From the NCBI GenBank assembly GCA_031269135.1, contig JAISZP010000024.1:1-9437 (forward strand): a stretch of DNA of 9,437 nucleotides, read 5' to 3'. Each line of letters opens with the position of its first letter. Position 1 is the first letter of the stretch. The notes beneath the pieces are model-generated. The model saw nothing but the letters and a program-made list of their open reading frames with translations. It was not told the origin of the DNA and did no database searches. Position numbers and translations under genes: made by a program. Source of the stretch: Deltaproteobacteria bacterium. Lineage in GTDB: Bacteria > Desulfobacterota > Desulfarculia > Adiutricales > Adiutricaceae. Positions 1 through 7,700 of the stretch are shown piece after piece.

Positions 1-2060
1 GTTTCGATGGGTTTTTCTTCTTGCTCAGGACTATCATGAGACGCAGGCGGAGTTTCGGACTTAGACGGAGTCTCGGATGCGGGCGGAGTTTGGGACTCAG
101 GAGAAGTTTTGGATGCGGGCGGAGTTTGAGACGCAGGTGAAGTTTTCGATGCAGGCGGAGTTTGGGACGCCGCAGAAGCTTGCGGCAGCCGACTTTCCGA
201 AGAATCTTGGGCGCCTATGAGCCACTCGAAAAGCGGAACAATAAACGTAAGTTTCTTTAGCGGGTCATAGCAAGGACACCATTTGGGAAAAAGTTCCGGA
301 AATTTTCTCGAAACCTCCACCAGAGCAAACATGGCGTTGAGATCATCGTTGGTGGGTTCAAGCCATTGACCGCCCCGCTTGCTGAAAGTGGCGGCCAAAC
401 TTGCCGTCACCGGGCCGGATGGCGGGCAGCCGAACCTGATCACCCCAAGCTTGCCGCTCAAATTATCCTCGCTGACGCCCGATTGAGTCAAGGCGCTGTT
501 AAGGCGACTTTGAAAGGATTTGGCGTTGGATGTCAAATTTACCCAAAGACTAAGTTGCCGTTTGATATTTTCATCCCGATCGTCGACGAACCTCAAAAAC
601 ACATAGTGGCCGGCTTTTTTTCCTATCGGTTTGCCGTCGTCGCTATATGAAATTTCACAACCTTGTTTAAGTTTCACCCCGTAAGTCAGGGTCTCGGCTA
701 AAACCTTAAGAGCCTGAGGCCAAAAAGGATCATTATCGGGTCTTTCTCTGATCTCGTCAGGCTGAGCATCCCAAACGACATTGTCGTAATGCCTTTGGAT
801 ATCCTCAAACTCCGAGGACGAAACCGGTTGAACAGGACCCAAAACCTTGCATTCTTCCATCTTTTCATTTTCAACGCACAATTCTATAAAATTGTTGGCC
901 CGAGATAATAACTCCCGAGGAGAGATCCCCTCCAACCCTTTAAAGGCTATGGGAAGAAACGGCCAACTTGGGTAAGGGGGCGTGAATCCCACGCTTTTGT
1001 AACCCTCCGTCAAGCGGGAGGTTATTATGCGCTGAGCGATGTCGGAGCTGGCGATGGGTTGCAGAACCACCTCTTTTCGGAATCTCGCCATATTAGAGCT
1101 GATGTTGCTATGTTTGAGATTATTCCAATTCTCTCCTATAAAAGTCGCCACCAATAAAGTGCGTTTTGTGCTGTTGATGATGGCGGCCATTATCGACCCC
1201 AAGGTTTTGAGGGTGTCGACGGCGGCGATTCTATGCTGCTCGCTTAACTCCCGGTGCGAAACCGTATCCAATAAAGGGTCCAACTGATCGATCGCTAAAA
1301 CGGTGAAACCTGAACATAGCGCAATGAGCTTATTGAAAGCTTCAAATATCGTCCCTTTCTTGACCGCCGCGCTCTTAAAGCCGTATTTACTTAACTCTTC
1401 TTGCTTCAATTCCCCGCCCGAGAGCCAATAATCCCCGATTCCATATATTTCATGATCCGATGAATTCCAAAAGAAAGTCGCCCTGATGAAATCGCTGTAC
1501 GCATGAACGGTTTGTCGGAATTCCCTGTTTTTATGCAGATTGCGCAAAACTTGGTCGATTAACTCTAAGAGAGACTTTAAAGAGGCGTTCTCGAAAAAAT
1601 CTTGCAAATCGTCTGGTTTAGGCGTCCCAGATACTTCTATGAGCATCTCGACAAACCGGGCTAGCTGAGTTCGGTCGTCGGCGCCCAAGTGTTCGAGCGA
1701 TTCTTTGGTGTAGAAGCTTAACTTGCCCCACAAATCATCCTCGATGCGACTGTTTAAAGTGCTTAAATCAATCAAGAAAAAAAAGCCGCCATGCTTCAAA
1801 GTCTTTCGGCACAGGTATGAAAGCAGATGAGTCTTGCCTGTTCCGCCTGGGCCGACTATAGGGATGCCCAGAAGATCTTGCTTGCCTGACGCCAAAGCTT
1901 CGATGTTGGAATCAATTATTCTCCTGGTTTCCCAATTAAGGTCGGCGACGTCCCATTTCGGCAAAGTCCAGGCTGTGTCGACTTTCTGCACCCCGCTAAG
2001 AACGACGTTTTTAAAAACGTCAAGCACTGTCGCGTCTTTACTTTCGGTAAAACTAGCCAT
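1..2060 (-). CDS. P-loop ATPase (AAA+/STAND-like), partial: C-terminus beyond the left edge
   Basis: The frame is open for 686 codons from the ATG at 2060 to the window edge. A Walker A motif GPGGTGKT lies at residues 70-77 (K76). A Walker B-like strand TVLAIDQLD lies at about 253-261 (D258). A sensor-1-like strand, LLVATFIGENW, follows at about 302. An RFRKE segment (R326, R328) and a PRELL segment (P381, R382) could be an arginine finger and a sensor 2. After about residue 615 the protein becomes a Ser/Pro/Thr-rich tail built from hexapeptide repeats, so another domain may follow outside the window. The start is fixed by AGAGGA seven bases upstream. It is the third gene of a run nuclease, winged-helix protein, ATPase, which suggests an energy-using subunit of a DNA-processing or defence complex. 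That role is inference; only the ATPase call rests on motifs. I do not recognise a named family. Confidence 0.85.
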   Translation of the reverse strand, partial: MASFTESKDATVLDVFKNVVLSGVQKVDTAWTLPKWDVADLNWETRRIIDSNIEALASGKQDLLGIPIVGPGGTGKTHLLSYLCRKTLKHGGFFFLIDLSTLNSRIEDDLWGKLSFYTKESLEHLGADDRTQLARFVEMLIEVSGTPKPDDLQDFFENASLKSLLELIDQVLRNLHKNREFRQTVHAYSDFIRATFFWNSSDHEIYGIGDYWLSGGELKQEELSKYGFKSAAVKKGTIFEAFNKLIALCSGFTVLAIDQLDPLLDTVSHRELSEQHRIAAVDTLKTLGSIMAAIINSTKRTLLVATFIGENWNNLKHSNISSNMARFRKEVVLQPIASSDIAQRIITSRLTEGYKSVGFTPPYPSWPFLPIAFKGLEGISPRELLSRANNFIELCVENEKMEECKVLGPVQPVSSSEFEDIQRHYDNVVWDAQPDEIRERPDNDPFWPQALKVLAETLTYGVKLKQGCEISYSDDGKPIGKKAGHYVFLRFVDDRDENIKRQLSLWVNLTSNAKSFQSRLNSALTQSGVSEDNLSGKLGVIRFGCPPSGPVTASLAATFSKRGGQWLEPTNDDLNAMFALVEVSRKFPELFPKWCPCYDPLKKLTFIVPLFEWLIGAQDSSESRLPQASAASQTPPASKTSPASQTPPASKTSPESQTPPASETPSKSETPPASHDSPEQEEKPIE
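40..165 (-). repeat. 18-base tandem array in the ATPase tail (7 units)
   Basis: Seven contiguous 18-base units on the plus strand, such as gatgcgggcggagtttgg and gacgcaggcggagtttcg, with one more degenerate copy on each side. Read on the coding strand, each unit adds a hexapeptide of pattern S-(Q/K/E)-T-(P/S)-P-(A/E/K), giving a flexible charged Ser/Thr/Pro tail at about residues 631-673. Because 18 is divisible by 3, copy number can change without breaking the frame. Units differ at several positions, so the array is either old or selected for composition. Confidence 0.9.
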
Positions 2061-2226
2061 AATTAAATCCTCTATTCTCTTTGCAGATAAACGCTTGCCG
2101 ACGTACGCTCCTCGCTGAGCGGCGGGATCGAAAAGGCGGAAAAAATCGACGCGGACTGAGCGCGAAAATAAAAGAAGGTGAGACTGAAAAGCGGCGGAAA
2201 CCGAAAATTGGCGGAGAGCGATAATT
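2061..2226 (-). repeat. Gap between winged-helix gene and ATPase: degenerate GC/purine repeats
   Basis: This 166-base spacer holds loosely repeated blocks on the plus strand of the form gcgg followed by an a-rich run and cgac or gcg, for example ggcggaaaaaatcgac and gcggcggaaaccgaaaatt. Unit length varies from about 13 to 20, so this is a degenerate array at best. The ATPase frame is free of stops through the whole spacer (57 codons, up to the TAA at 2232-2234). However, it contains no ATG, GTG or TTG, and the ATG at 2060 has its own ribosome binding site. I see no terminator, so read-through from the upstream gene is plausible. Confidence 0.35.
2068..2073 (-). promoter_or_regulatory. Ribosome binding site of the ATPase gene
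   Basis: AGAGGA on the coding strand lies seven bases before the ATG at 2058-2060. This decides the start although the reading frame stays open another 57 codons upstream. Confidence 0.75.
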
Positions 2227-2907
2227 TCACTTTAAAAAAAGATAATGCCTGACCATCCCCGACTTATTTATGGCGGCCCGCTCGTCTTCGGAGTCGATTT
2301 CCGATGGATCGTCAAAGAGGCATAAAACCAACCGACCATCTTTTTGCAGTTCCCACAACAGATCGTCCAATTGCCGACGAGGATACTCGGGGAGCGCTTT
2401 CCTAAGCGCCTTGAGCCTAAGACCCCCTCCAGGCATGAAAAGAGAACGGTCCAAACTCTTAAGTTTTTCCAGCAGAATTATTTTATCGCTGGAGAGCTTA
2501 TCCGTCTTGGACTCCAGTAAATCAAACAACTGAGCCATGTCTCCAAATTTTGAACTTTTAAGGCTCAGCTGAGAAAAAAGCCAATTTAGGACGAGGCCGG
2601 CGGATTTATGATTAGGGGCGACCGGAAAATCAAGATGATCTTGAAGGTAAATTATGCCTTTGTCCGTCAAAATCAAGCGAAGGCGACTAGCTATCGTCTT
2701 TGCCGCTTTTTTCTTCGCGCCGTTTATCCTTATGAACTCGTCAGGCGATGGTTTTTCCTTATTTTCCAGGAGCAAACCCTCGGCTACTAGGCTTTTGCGG
2801 ATTTTAACCGGAATTTCAGGCCTCAAAAGCTCAAGCCATTCTTTTCGACCGCCGGCCAGAAGGCTCCAAAGGGAAAGAAGGGTTAAGGGGGCTGGGGAAA
2901 TGAACAT
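2227..2907 (-). CDS. Winged-helix-like protein, accessory partner of the ATPase
   Basis: A soluble protein of 226 residues with no signal peptide or membrane segment. The N-terminal part (about 5-92) reads as a helix-rich winged-helix domain ending in a typical wing-type motif LILTDKGIIYLQDHLD (79-93). The C-terminal part (about 143-226) looks like a second one: LRLKALRKALPEYPRRQLDD (163-182), then DGRLVLCLFDDP (190-201). A Leu-rich helical stretch (105-130) joins them. This two-ended layout is known to me from unnamed proteins next to ATPases; I cannot give a family name. DNA binding, as a regulator or as the recognition subunit of a complex, is inference. The ATG at 2907 is preferred over the TTG at 2913 because AAAGGA is seven bases from the ATG but only one base from the TTG. 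It lies 166 bases upstream of the ATPase and 193 bases downstream of the nuclease gene. Confidence 0.75.
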   Translation of the reverse strand: MFISPAPLTLLSLWSLLAGGRKEWLELLRPEIPVKIRKSLVAEGLLLENKEKPSPDEFIRINGAKKKAAKTIASRLRLILTDKGIIYLQDHLDFPVAPNHKSAGLVLNWLFSQLSLKSSKFGDMAQLFDLLESKTDKLSSDKIILLEKLKSLDRSLFMPGGGLRLKALRKALPEYPRRQLDDLLWELQKDGRLVLCLFDDPSEIDSEDERAAINKSGMVRHYLFLK

Positions 2908-2914
2908 TTTCAAT

Positions 2915-2920
2915 TCCTTT
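2915..2920 (-). promoter_or_regulatory. Ribosome binding site of the winged-helix gene
   Basis: AAAGGA on the coding strand ends seven bases before the ATG at 2905-2907. It excludes the in-frame TTG at 2911-2913, which would leave almost no spacer. Confidence 0.65.
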
Positions 2921-2980
2921 GATTTGCTGGTGGATAGTTTGCTTTTGCGGCTCGGCCATATTTAAAAACTTGCTTGAAAA

Positions 2981-3064
2981 CAAGACTTTTAAAACTTTAC
3001 CTATCAAACCTTGCTTGTTGAACTTTACATGTTGATCCTTACTCGTTGAACCTTGCTTTTGAAT
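2981..3064 (+). repeat. 14-base degenerate tandem array in the leader of the winged-helix gene
   Basis: Six 14-base units on the plus strand: caagacttttaaaa, ctttacctatcaaa, ccttgcttgttgaa, ctttacatgttgat, ccttactcgttgaa, ccttgcttttgaat. Looser copies of 14 to 15 bases continue to about 3125 and so into the last codons of the nuclease gene. The array occupies most of the 193 bases between the nuclease stop and the winged-helix start. No terminator is visible in this gap. Confidence 0.75.
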
Positions 3065-3100
3065 CATGAATCTTTATACGAGACTCTTAATGCAGACCCT

Positions 3101-4768
3101 TTATGCTTGACTCATTAAACCTTGGCGTTTAGAGATAAATCCCACCATGTTTCGGATCTTCTCCATGGCCCGGTCAACATCTCTGTCGACTTCTTGGCCG
3201 GCCAAGCGCAGCACGGTCTTTCCCGCCAGAATCAATAAATAGTCGCGATGCCGATCTTCGATGAACGCCTTGGCGCTCTTATGCCAAAAGTATCCGTCGA
3301 CCTCTACTATCAAGGCGCCTTTTGGCCAATAAAAATCGACGACTAAAAATCCTTCGCCGACCTTGATAGGTTGGTTGAGCAAAAAAAGGCCGGATAAGTC
3401 TTTGTCGGAATTGATGCAGGCATAGAGTTTCTTCTCCAAGGGACTCTTTGGATGAGGCTCGCCGGGCTGCGGAAATGCAGACGCTTTCGAATCTGTTTTG
3501 GACCTGTTCCGCGCCTTGGAAGACGAGGACGAGGAGAAAGAAGGGACTTTCAATAAAGCGGACTTCTTGTCGTCAGAATTGCCGCTTTCGGCAAAATCGT
3601 CATTGTCGCCGGAATCGACGCCATCATTAAAGTCAAGGCGGATATCACGGCTTCCATCCACCGGTTCAATAAACGATGAAGAAACGCTGCCTGCGGAATT
3701 GTCCTCGGAAGAAGAAAAACTTTCTTGGTCCACTTCAAATTTCTTGAAGCCTTGGCCTGCGACAGGAGAAAAAGAACCGCTTGGAGGACTGTAATACTCG
3801 ACGGAACCCGGCAAACTCCGGCAAATTATATCGACGCCATCTTTTTTAGCTGCGCTGTTTGGGCTGCTTGCATCTCGCCTAGCGACATCTTTCCTGCCGG
3901 CATCTTGTTTGCCGACATCTTGCTTGCTTACATCTTGCTCGTCATCAAATCCCCTTCCCTCAAGGCCCGCTGAGCCAGGACCCACTCGCCGCTCGCGCGG
4001 CAAAAAAACCAAGACGTCTAAGCCGGTTTCACGGGCAAGCCATTCCACACCTTTGCTGAAGGCGATTTCTCCTCCAAATTTGAGCAACTGAGTTCTTACC
4101 ATAACGTGTATCGAGCCGACCGATTTTCCCAAAGCTAAAGAGAGTTGCCTGGCCTGGATCTCTAAGGTGATTTCGGGGAAAAACGGAGGGGTGCATCCGT
4201 TAGTCACCGACGACTGAGCTCTTGAGAGCCATTTTTTGTCTAAACTGCGGACTGCGACCTCGCCGGCGAGGATATCGGCTAAGTTGTAGGGTTGTTGATG
4301 CGTATCGGCCTGAAACTCGTCTTGCTTAAACGGAGTTTCGTCATGGCGCCGGGTTATAGGCTGAGCTTGACCCTGAGCTATAATTGGATCTTTAATTGGA
4401 GCTTGACCTGAAGTTCTACTTGGAGCTTTAATTGGAGCTTGGCTTTGATTTTTGTTTGGAGTTTTGTTTGGAGTTGGGCTTTGAATTTTACTTGGAGCTT
4501 TGTTTGGAAGCTTGTTTCGACCTTTTCCTAAATGGCTCGACTCGCGCGTCAGATGTGGGCCGTACCAATACGGCCACTCCCACACCAAAAATGAAGCCAG
4601 ACTTTCTAAAGACTGCTTAGCCACCAAAGCCAGATCTTCAAGTATCACCTCAACTACTTCGTCCTCGGCGCCTTTGGGACGAAAAGCCCGCAAAACCTCT
4701 TCAATCCGGCGGTTCGGAGGATACAAAACCGCCTTTATTCGGCTTGAATGCTCGATTGAAGGGCGCAT
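3101..4768 (-). CDS. DUF559-like PD-(D/E)XK nuclease with long low-complexity linkers
   Basis: 555 residues, apparently cytoplasmic. The C-terminus (about 442-545) carries the pattern of DUF559/Vsr-like endonuclease-fold domains: PLEKKLYACI (E445), NQPIKV, VVDFYW (D478), ALIVEVDGYFWH (E489, D491, H496), then DRHRDYLLILAGKTVLRL (R508, D509). D478 and E489 are the likely metal-binding core. Residues 1-72 form a helical N-terminal domain with a WEWPYWYG end. A second ordered block lies at about 160-262. Both are unknown to me. Between them run an Asn/Lys/Pro/Gln-rich linker (85-136) and a long Ser/Asp-rich stretch (263-435), both partly made of DNA repeats. The gene starts 3 bases after the stop of the lipid gene, with GAGGA ten bases upstream inside that gene's end, so the two are almost certainly co-transcribed. 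The domains suggest DNA cleavage or nicking; the biological role is not shown. Confidence 0.8.
   Translation of the reverse strand: MRPSIEHSSRIKAVLYPPNRRIEEVLRAFRPKGAEDEVVEVILEDLALVAKQSLESLASFLVWEWPYWYGPHLTRESSHLGKGRNKLPNKAPSKIQSPTPNKTPNKNQSQAPIKAPSRTSGQAPIKDPIIAQGQAQPITRRHDETPFKQDEFQADTHQQPYNLADILAGEVAVRSLDKKWLSRAQSSVTNGCTPPFFPEITLEIQARQLSLALGKSVGSIHVMVRTQLLKFGGEIAFSKGVEWLARETGLDVLVFLPRERRVGPGSAGLEGRGFDDEQDVSKQDVGKQDAGRKDVARRDASSPNSAAKKDGVDIICRSLPGSVEYYSPPSGSFSPVAGQGFKKFEVDQESFSSSEDNSAGSVSSSFIEPVDGSRDIRLDFNDGVDSGDNDDFAESGNSDDKKSALLKVPSFSSSSSSKARNRSKTDSKASAFPQPGEPHPKSPLEKKLYACINSDKDLSGLFLLNQPIKVGEGFLVVDFYWPKGALIVEVDGYFWHKSAKAFIEDRHRDYLLILAGKTVLRLAGQEVDRDVDRAMEKIRNMVGFISKRQGLMSQA
3869..3936 (-). 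repeat. 15-base in-frame repeats in the nuclease linker
   Basis: About five 15-base units encode pentapeptides of the type QDVSK, QDVGK, QDAGR, KDVAR, RDASS (residues 278-302). The plus strand shows a recurring (g/t)acatcttgcttgc-like block. The result is a charged, probably disordered linker whose length can vary without a frameshift. Confidence 0.75.
4361..4516 (-). repeat. 12-base in-frame repeats in the nuclease N-terminal linker
   Basis: Tetrapeptide units such as NKAP, SKIQ, SPTP, NKTP, NKNQ, SQAP, IKAP, GQAP and IKDP follow one another over residues 85-136, so the DNA period is 12 bases. On the plus strand the recurring core is cttggagctt or tttggagttt. The unit differs from the 15-base repeat further down the same gene. 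Confidence 0.8.
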
Positions 4769-4771
4769 GCT

Positions 4772-7700
4772 CTAAAAATCCTCGTCATGGGAGTCGATTT
4801 GGGAGTCGTTATGGACGTCGCGACTAACAGCGCCGTCGTCCATGACGGCTTTCGCTTGCGAGATCAAAAGCGGCATGTTGACTTTTCCTACAGGCGTTAT
4901 GGGGAAACTTTTCACGGCCAAAGTGACCTTAGGGCAATAAAATTCGCTATAACCCCTATTTTTCAAAGCCGCGCGAAGCTCTTCAAGAGACGGCGCAAAG
5001 GAGGGTTCATGGACCAAAACCAACTTCTCTCCCTTGGCTAAATCAGGAAAAGACAACACGGCTATGTTTTTTTCAGGCCATATGGAGTAAGCGACCTCTT
5101 CGATAGCCGCAAGCGAGACCATTTCGCCGCTAAGTTTGGCGAAGCGGCGGTAGCGCCCTTTGATCCAAACAAAGCCGTCGTCGTCCACTTCCACAATATC
5201 GCCCGTATCGTACCAATTGTTTTCACGCAGCTCGACGACTCCGGGATTAGCCATCGTGAGATAACCCATCATCAGGTTTGGACCTCGAACAAAAAGCAGT
5301 CCCCCGCTCTCCAACCCCGAAATCGGCTCGATTTTCCACTCTACCCCCGGCACGAAATGGCCGACCGAACCGTTTTTGGAGCGCATCTTGCTGCCCACGG
5401 CAAGAATCGGCGCAGCCTCCGTGACTCCGTAACCTTCGAAGAGTTTTAAGTTCAGTTTGTCATGGTAAAGATTTATGGTGGCTTGTTTCAACTTTTCAGC
5501 GCCCAACAACATGAAACGGACCTTATTGAAATCGAAGGTATGGGCGTTTCGTCCCCAAGCTGAAGCGAACGTGTCGCTTCCGATGATGACCGTCGCCTTG
5601 GTGTCGTAGATAAGCTCCGGGATGGCTTTTACGTGCAGAGGAGAGGGGTGGCAGTACAACGTCAAGCCTGAGACGAGAGGGAGCACGATCCCCACATTTA
5701 AGCCGAAGGCGTGAAAAGCGGGCATGGCGTTAAAAAAGACGTCGTCTTCATTAATTTCGACCAAGCTTCTGGCCTGCCAGATGTCGGACAACATATTGCG
5801 GTGGCTCAAGGCCACTCCCTTAGGCAGTCCTTCGGAGCCGGAGGTGAAGAGTACGGCGGCGACGCTATGAATCGAACTAGGTGAGCCTCTCCACGTCAGA
5901 CCCAGCAATTTTTGGAAAAACGTTATCTTCAGGTCTTCGAGGTAGAGTATTTCGCAACCGAGATTTTCGATCAACGCTTCAAGCTTGGCCTGTTTGACGA
6001 ACTTCCGGCTGGTCACGATCATGGAGGTGTTGGAGACTTTCGTCGCCGCCTCTATAGACTGACGGCCTTGACTGTAGTTCAACATGACCACGGTCTTTCC
6101 GCCCGCCCATAGCCCAAAGACGATGGCGGCCAAAACGTTTGAATTGGGGAGCATCACCGCGACATTGTCTCCGGCGGATTTATCGCGGCACAGAATCCTG
6201 CCTATGACCCGGCTTTGAGCGATTATTTTTTTGTAAGTTAATTTAACCCTGCTTGCGTCCTCGATGATGACTCTATCGGCGCCCCAACGGCGACTTGCCT
6301 TGAGCAACGCGTTATAGAGGTTTTGGTCGACGTCGCGGCTTTCATAGTAAGCATTGGCCATGATGTCGTAGATGTCGTTGGTGAGTTTGCGTCGGTGCTC
6401 TCTTTTATTCTCTCCCTGCACGGCCGCTCTCTTGAGAGTGACCGGCGCCATGACCGTCATGGAAACTTGAAGCTTTTTGGGTCTATTGCGCCTAATGTTT
6501 CTTAAACGGCCAAAACGTGTGTATTCGAGATCTTGAAAGATCACCGGCAGCAACCGACAGTCGATGTGAGAGGCGATTAAGGCCGGACCGTCGTAGATCT
6601 TCATCAGTCCCCCGGTAATGGTGAGGCGCCCTTCCGGGAAGATGACGAGCATATCCCCTCTTTCCAACGCTTCGATGATGTCTCTGGCGGCTAAGGGCTG
6701 AGAGGGATTTATGGGGATGGCCGTATAAAAATTTAGGCACAGCTTAACCCACCAGCTCTGCGCCCTGAACAAATCAATGGCGAATGAAAGCCGTCTTGGA
6801 AAATAGGCGACCAAAAAGGCCACGTCGGCAAAGGAGGTATGGTTTGGGATGACTAAGACCGGACCGGTTTGAAGATCTTTAAGGTTTTCCAAGCCCTTGA
6901 TCTTCGGCCTATACAAAATGAAAAGCAGGACTCTGAGGATCTGTTTCAAAGCCGTATGAGGCAAAAAGTATAAAGTCAAAATAGTGGTCAGCACCGAGCT
7001 TACGGCCACCAGCAAAAAGACGTGAGCGATGGTCAAACCAAGACTTATGAGCAGCATCACCAGCAAGCTGGCGACGACCATAAACAACGAGTTGATTATG
7101 TTGTTGGCGGCGATCACTCTGGCCCGCTCTTTGGGGTCGGCGCGATGCTGCAGAATCGCATTCAACGGCACGACGAAGACGCCTCCAAAGGCGCTGACTA
7201 AAAAGCAGAAAATCGCTATCGGCAAATATGTCCAATTGGTGAAAAGATCGTTTAAAGTGACCGACTGCGGCGGCGCCCAAGGAACGTTTCCCACCACGTG
7301 GCTGAAACAAAGGATGCTGATGGTCAAAGCGACGGCCGTGATCGGAACCAAGGAGGCTGAAACTCTTCCTTTGAGCAGCCATTGGACGACTACCGAGCCG
7401 ACGGCCACCCCAAACGCCAAAATGGTCACCAAAGCTGTGCTGACGGCCGGCGTTCCTCCGATGACGGTTGCGGCCAGCACCGGCAGCTGGGTCAGAAGAA
7501 TGCTCCCCATAGCCCAAAACCAGCTGATGGCCAAAATCGACAGCCACAGTTCATCTTTCTTTTTGGCGGAGCGTATTATCTCCCAAGTCGAACGCCATAT
7601 TTGGGGATCGACGACGACCTTCGGATCGGCGGCTACAGAAGGCGGCTGTTTATAGGCCAATAAAAACCCGATGCCGGCCACAAGCACCAATCCCACAGGC

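Noticed and set aside
2911..2913. TTG as start of the winged-helix gene
   Set aside because: The AAAGGA ribosome binding site lies one base away from it but seven bases from the ATG at 2907.
2831..3067. Minus-strand 78-codon frame overlapping the winged-helix gene start
   Set aside because: It is largely a translation of the 14-base array, overlaps the better-supported gene, and has no convincing ribosome binding site or recognisable domain.
7029..7655. Plus-strand 208-codon frame inside the aas fusion
   Set aside because: It is antisense to the conserved MFS domain, which has all expected motifs; a shadow frame.
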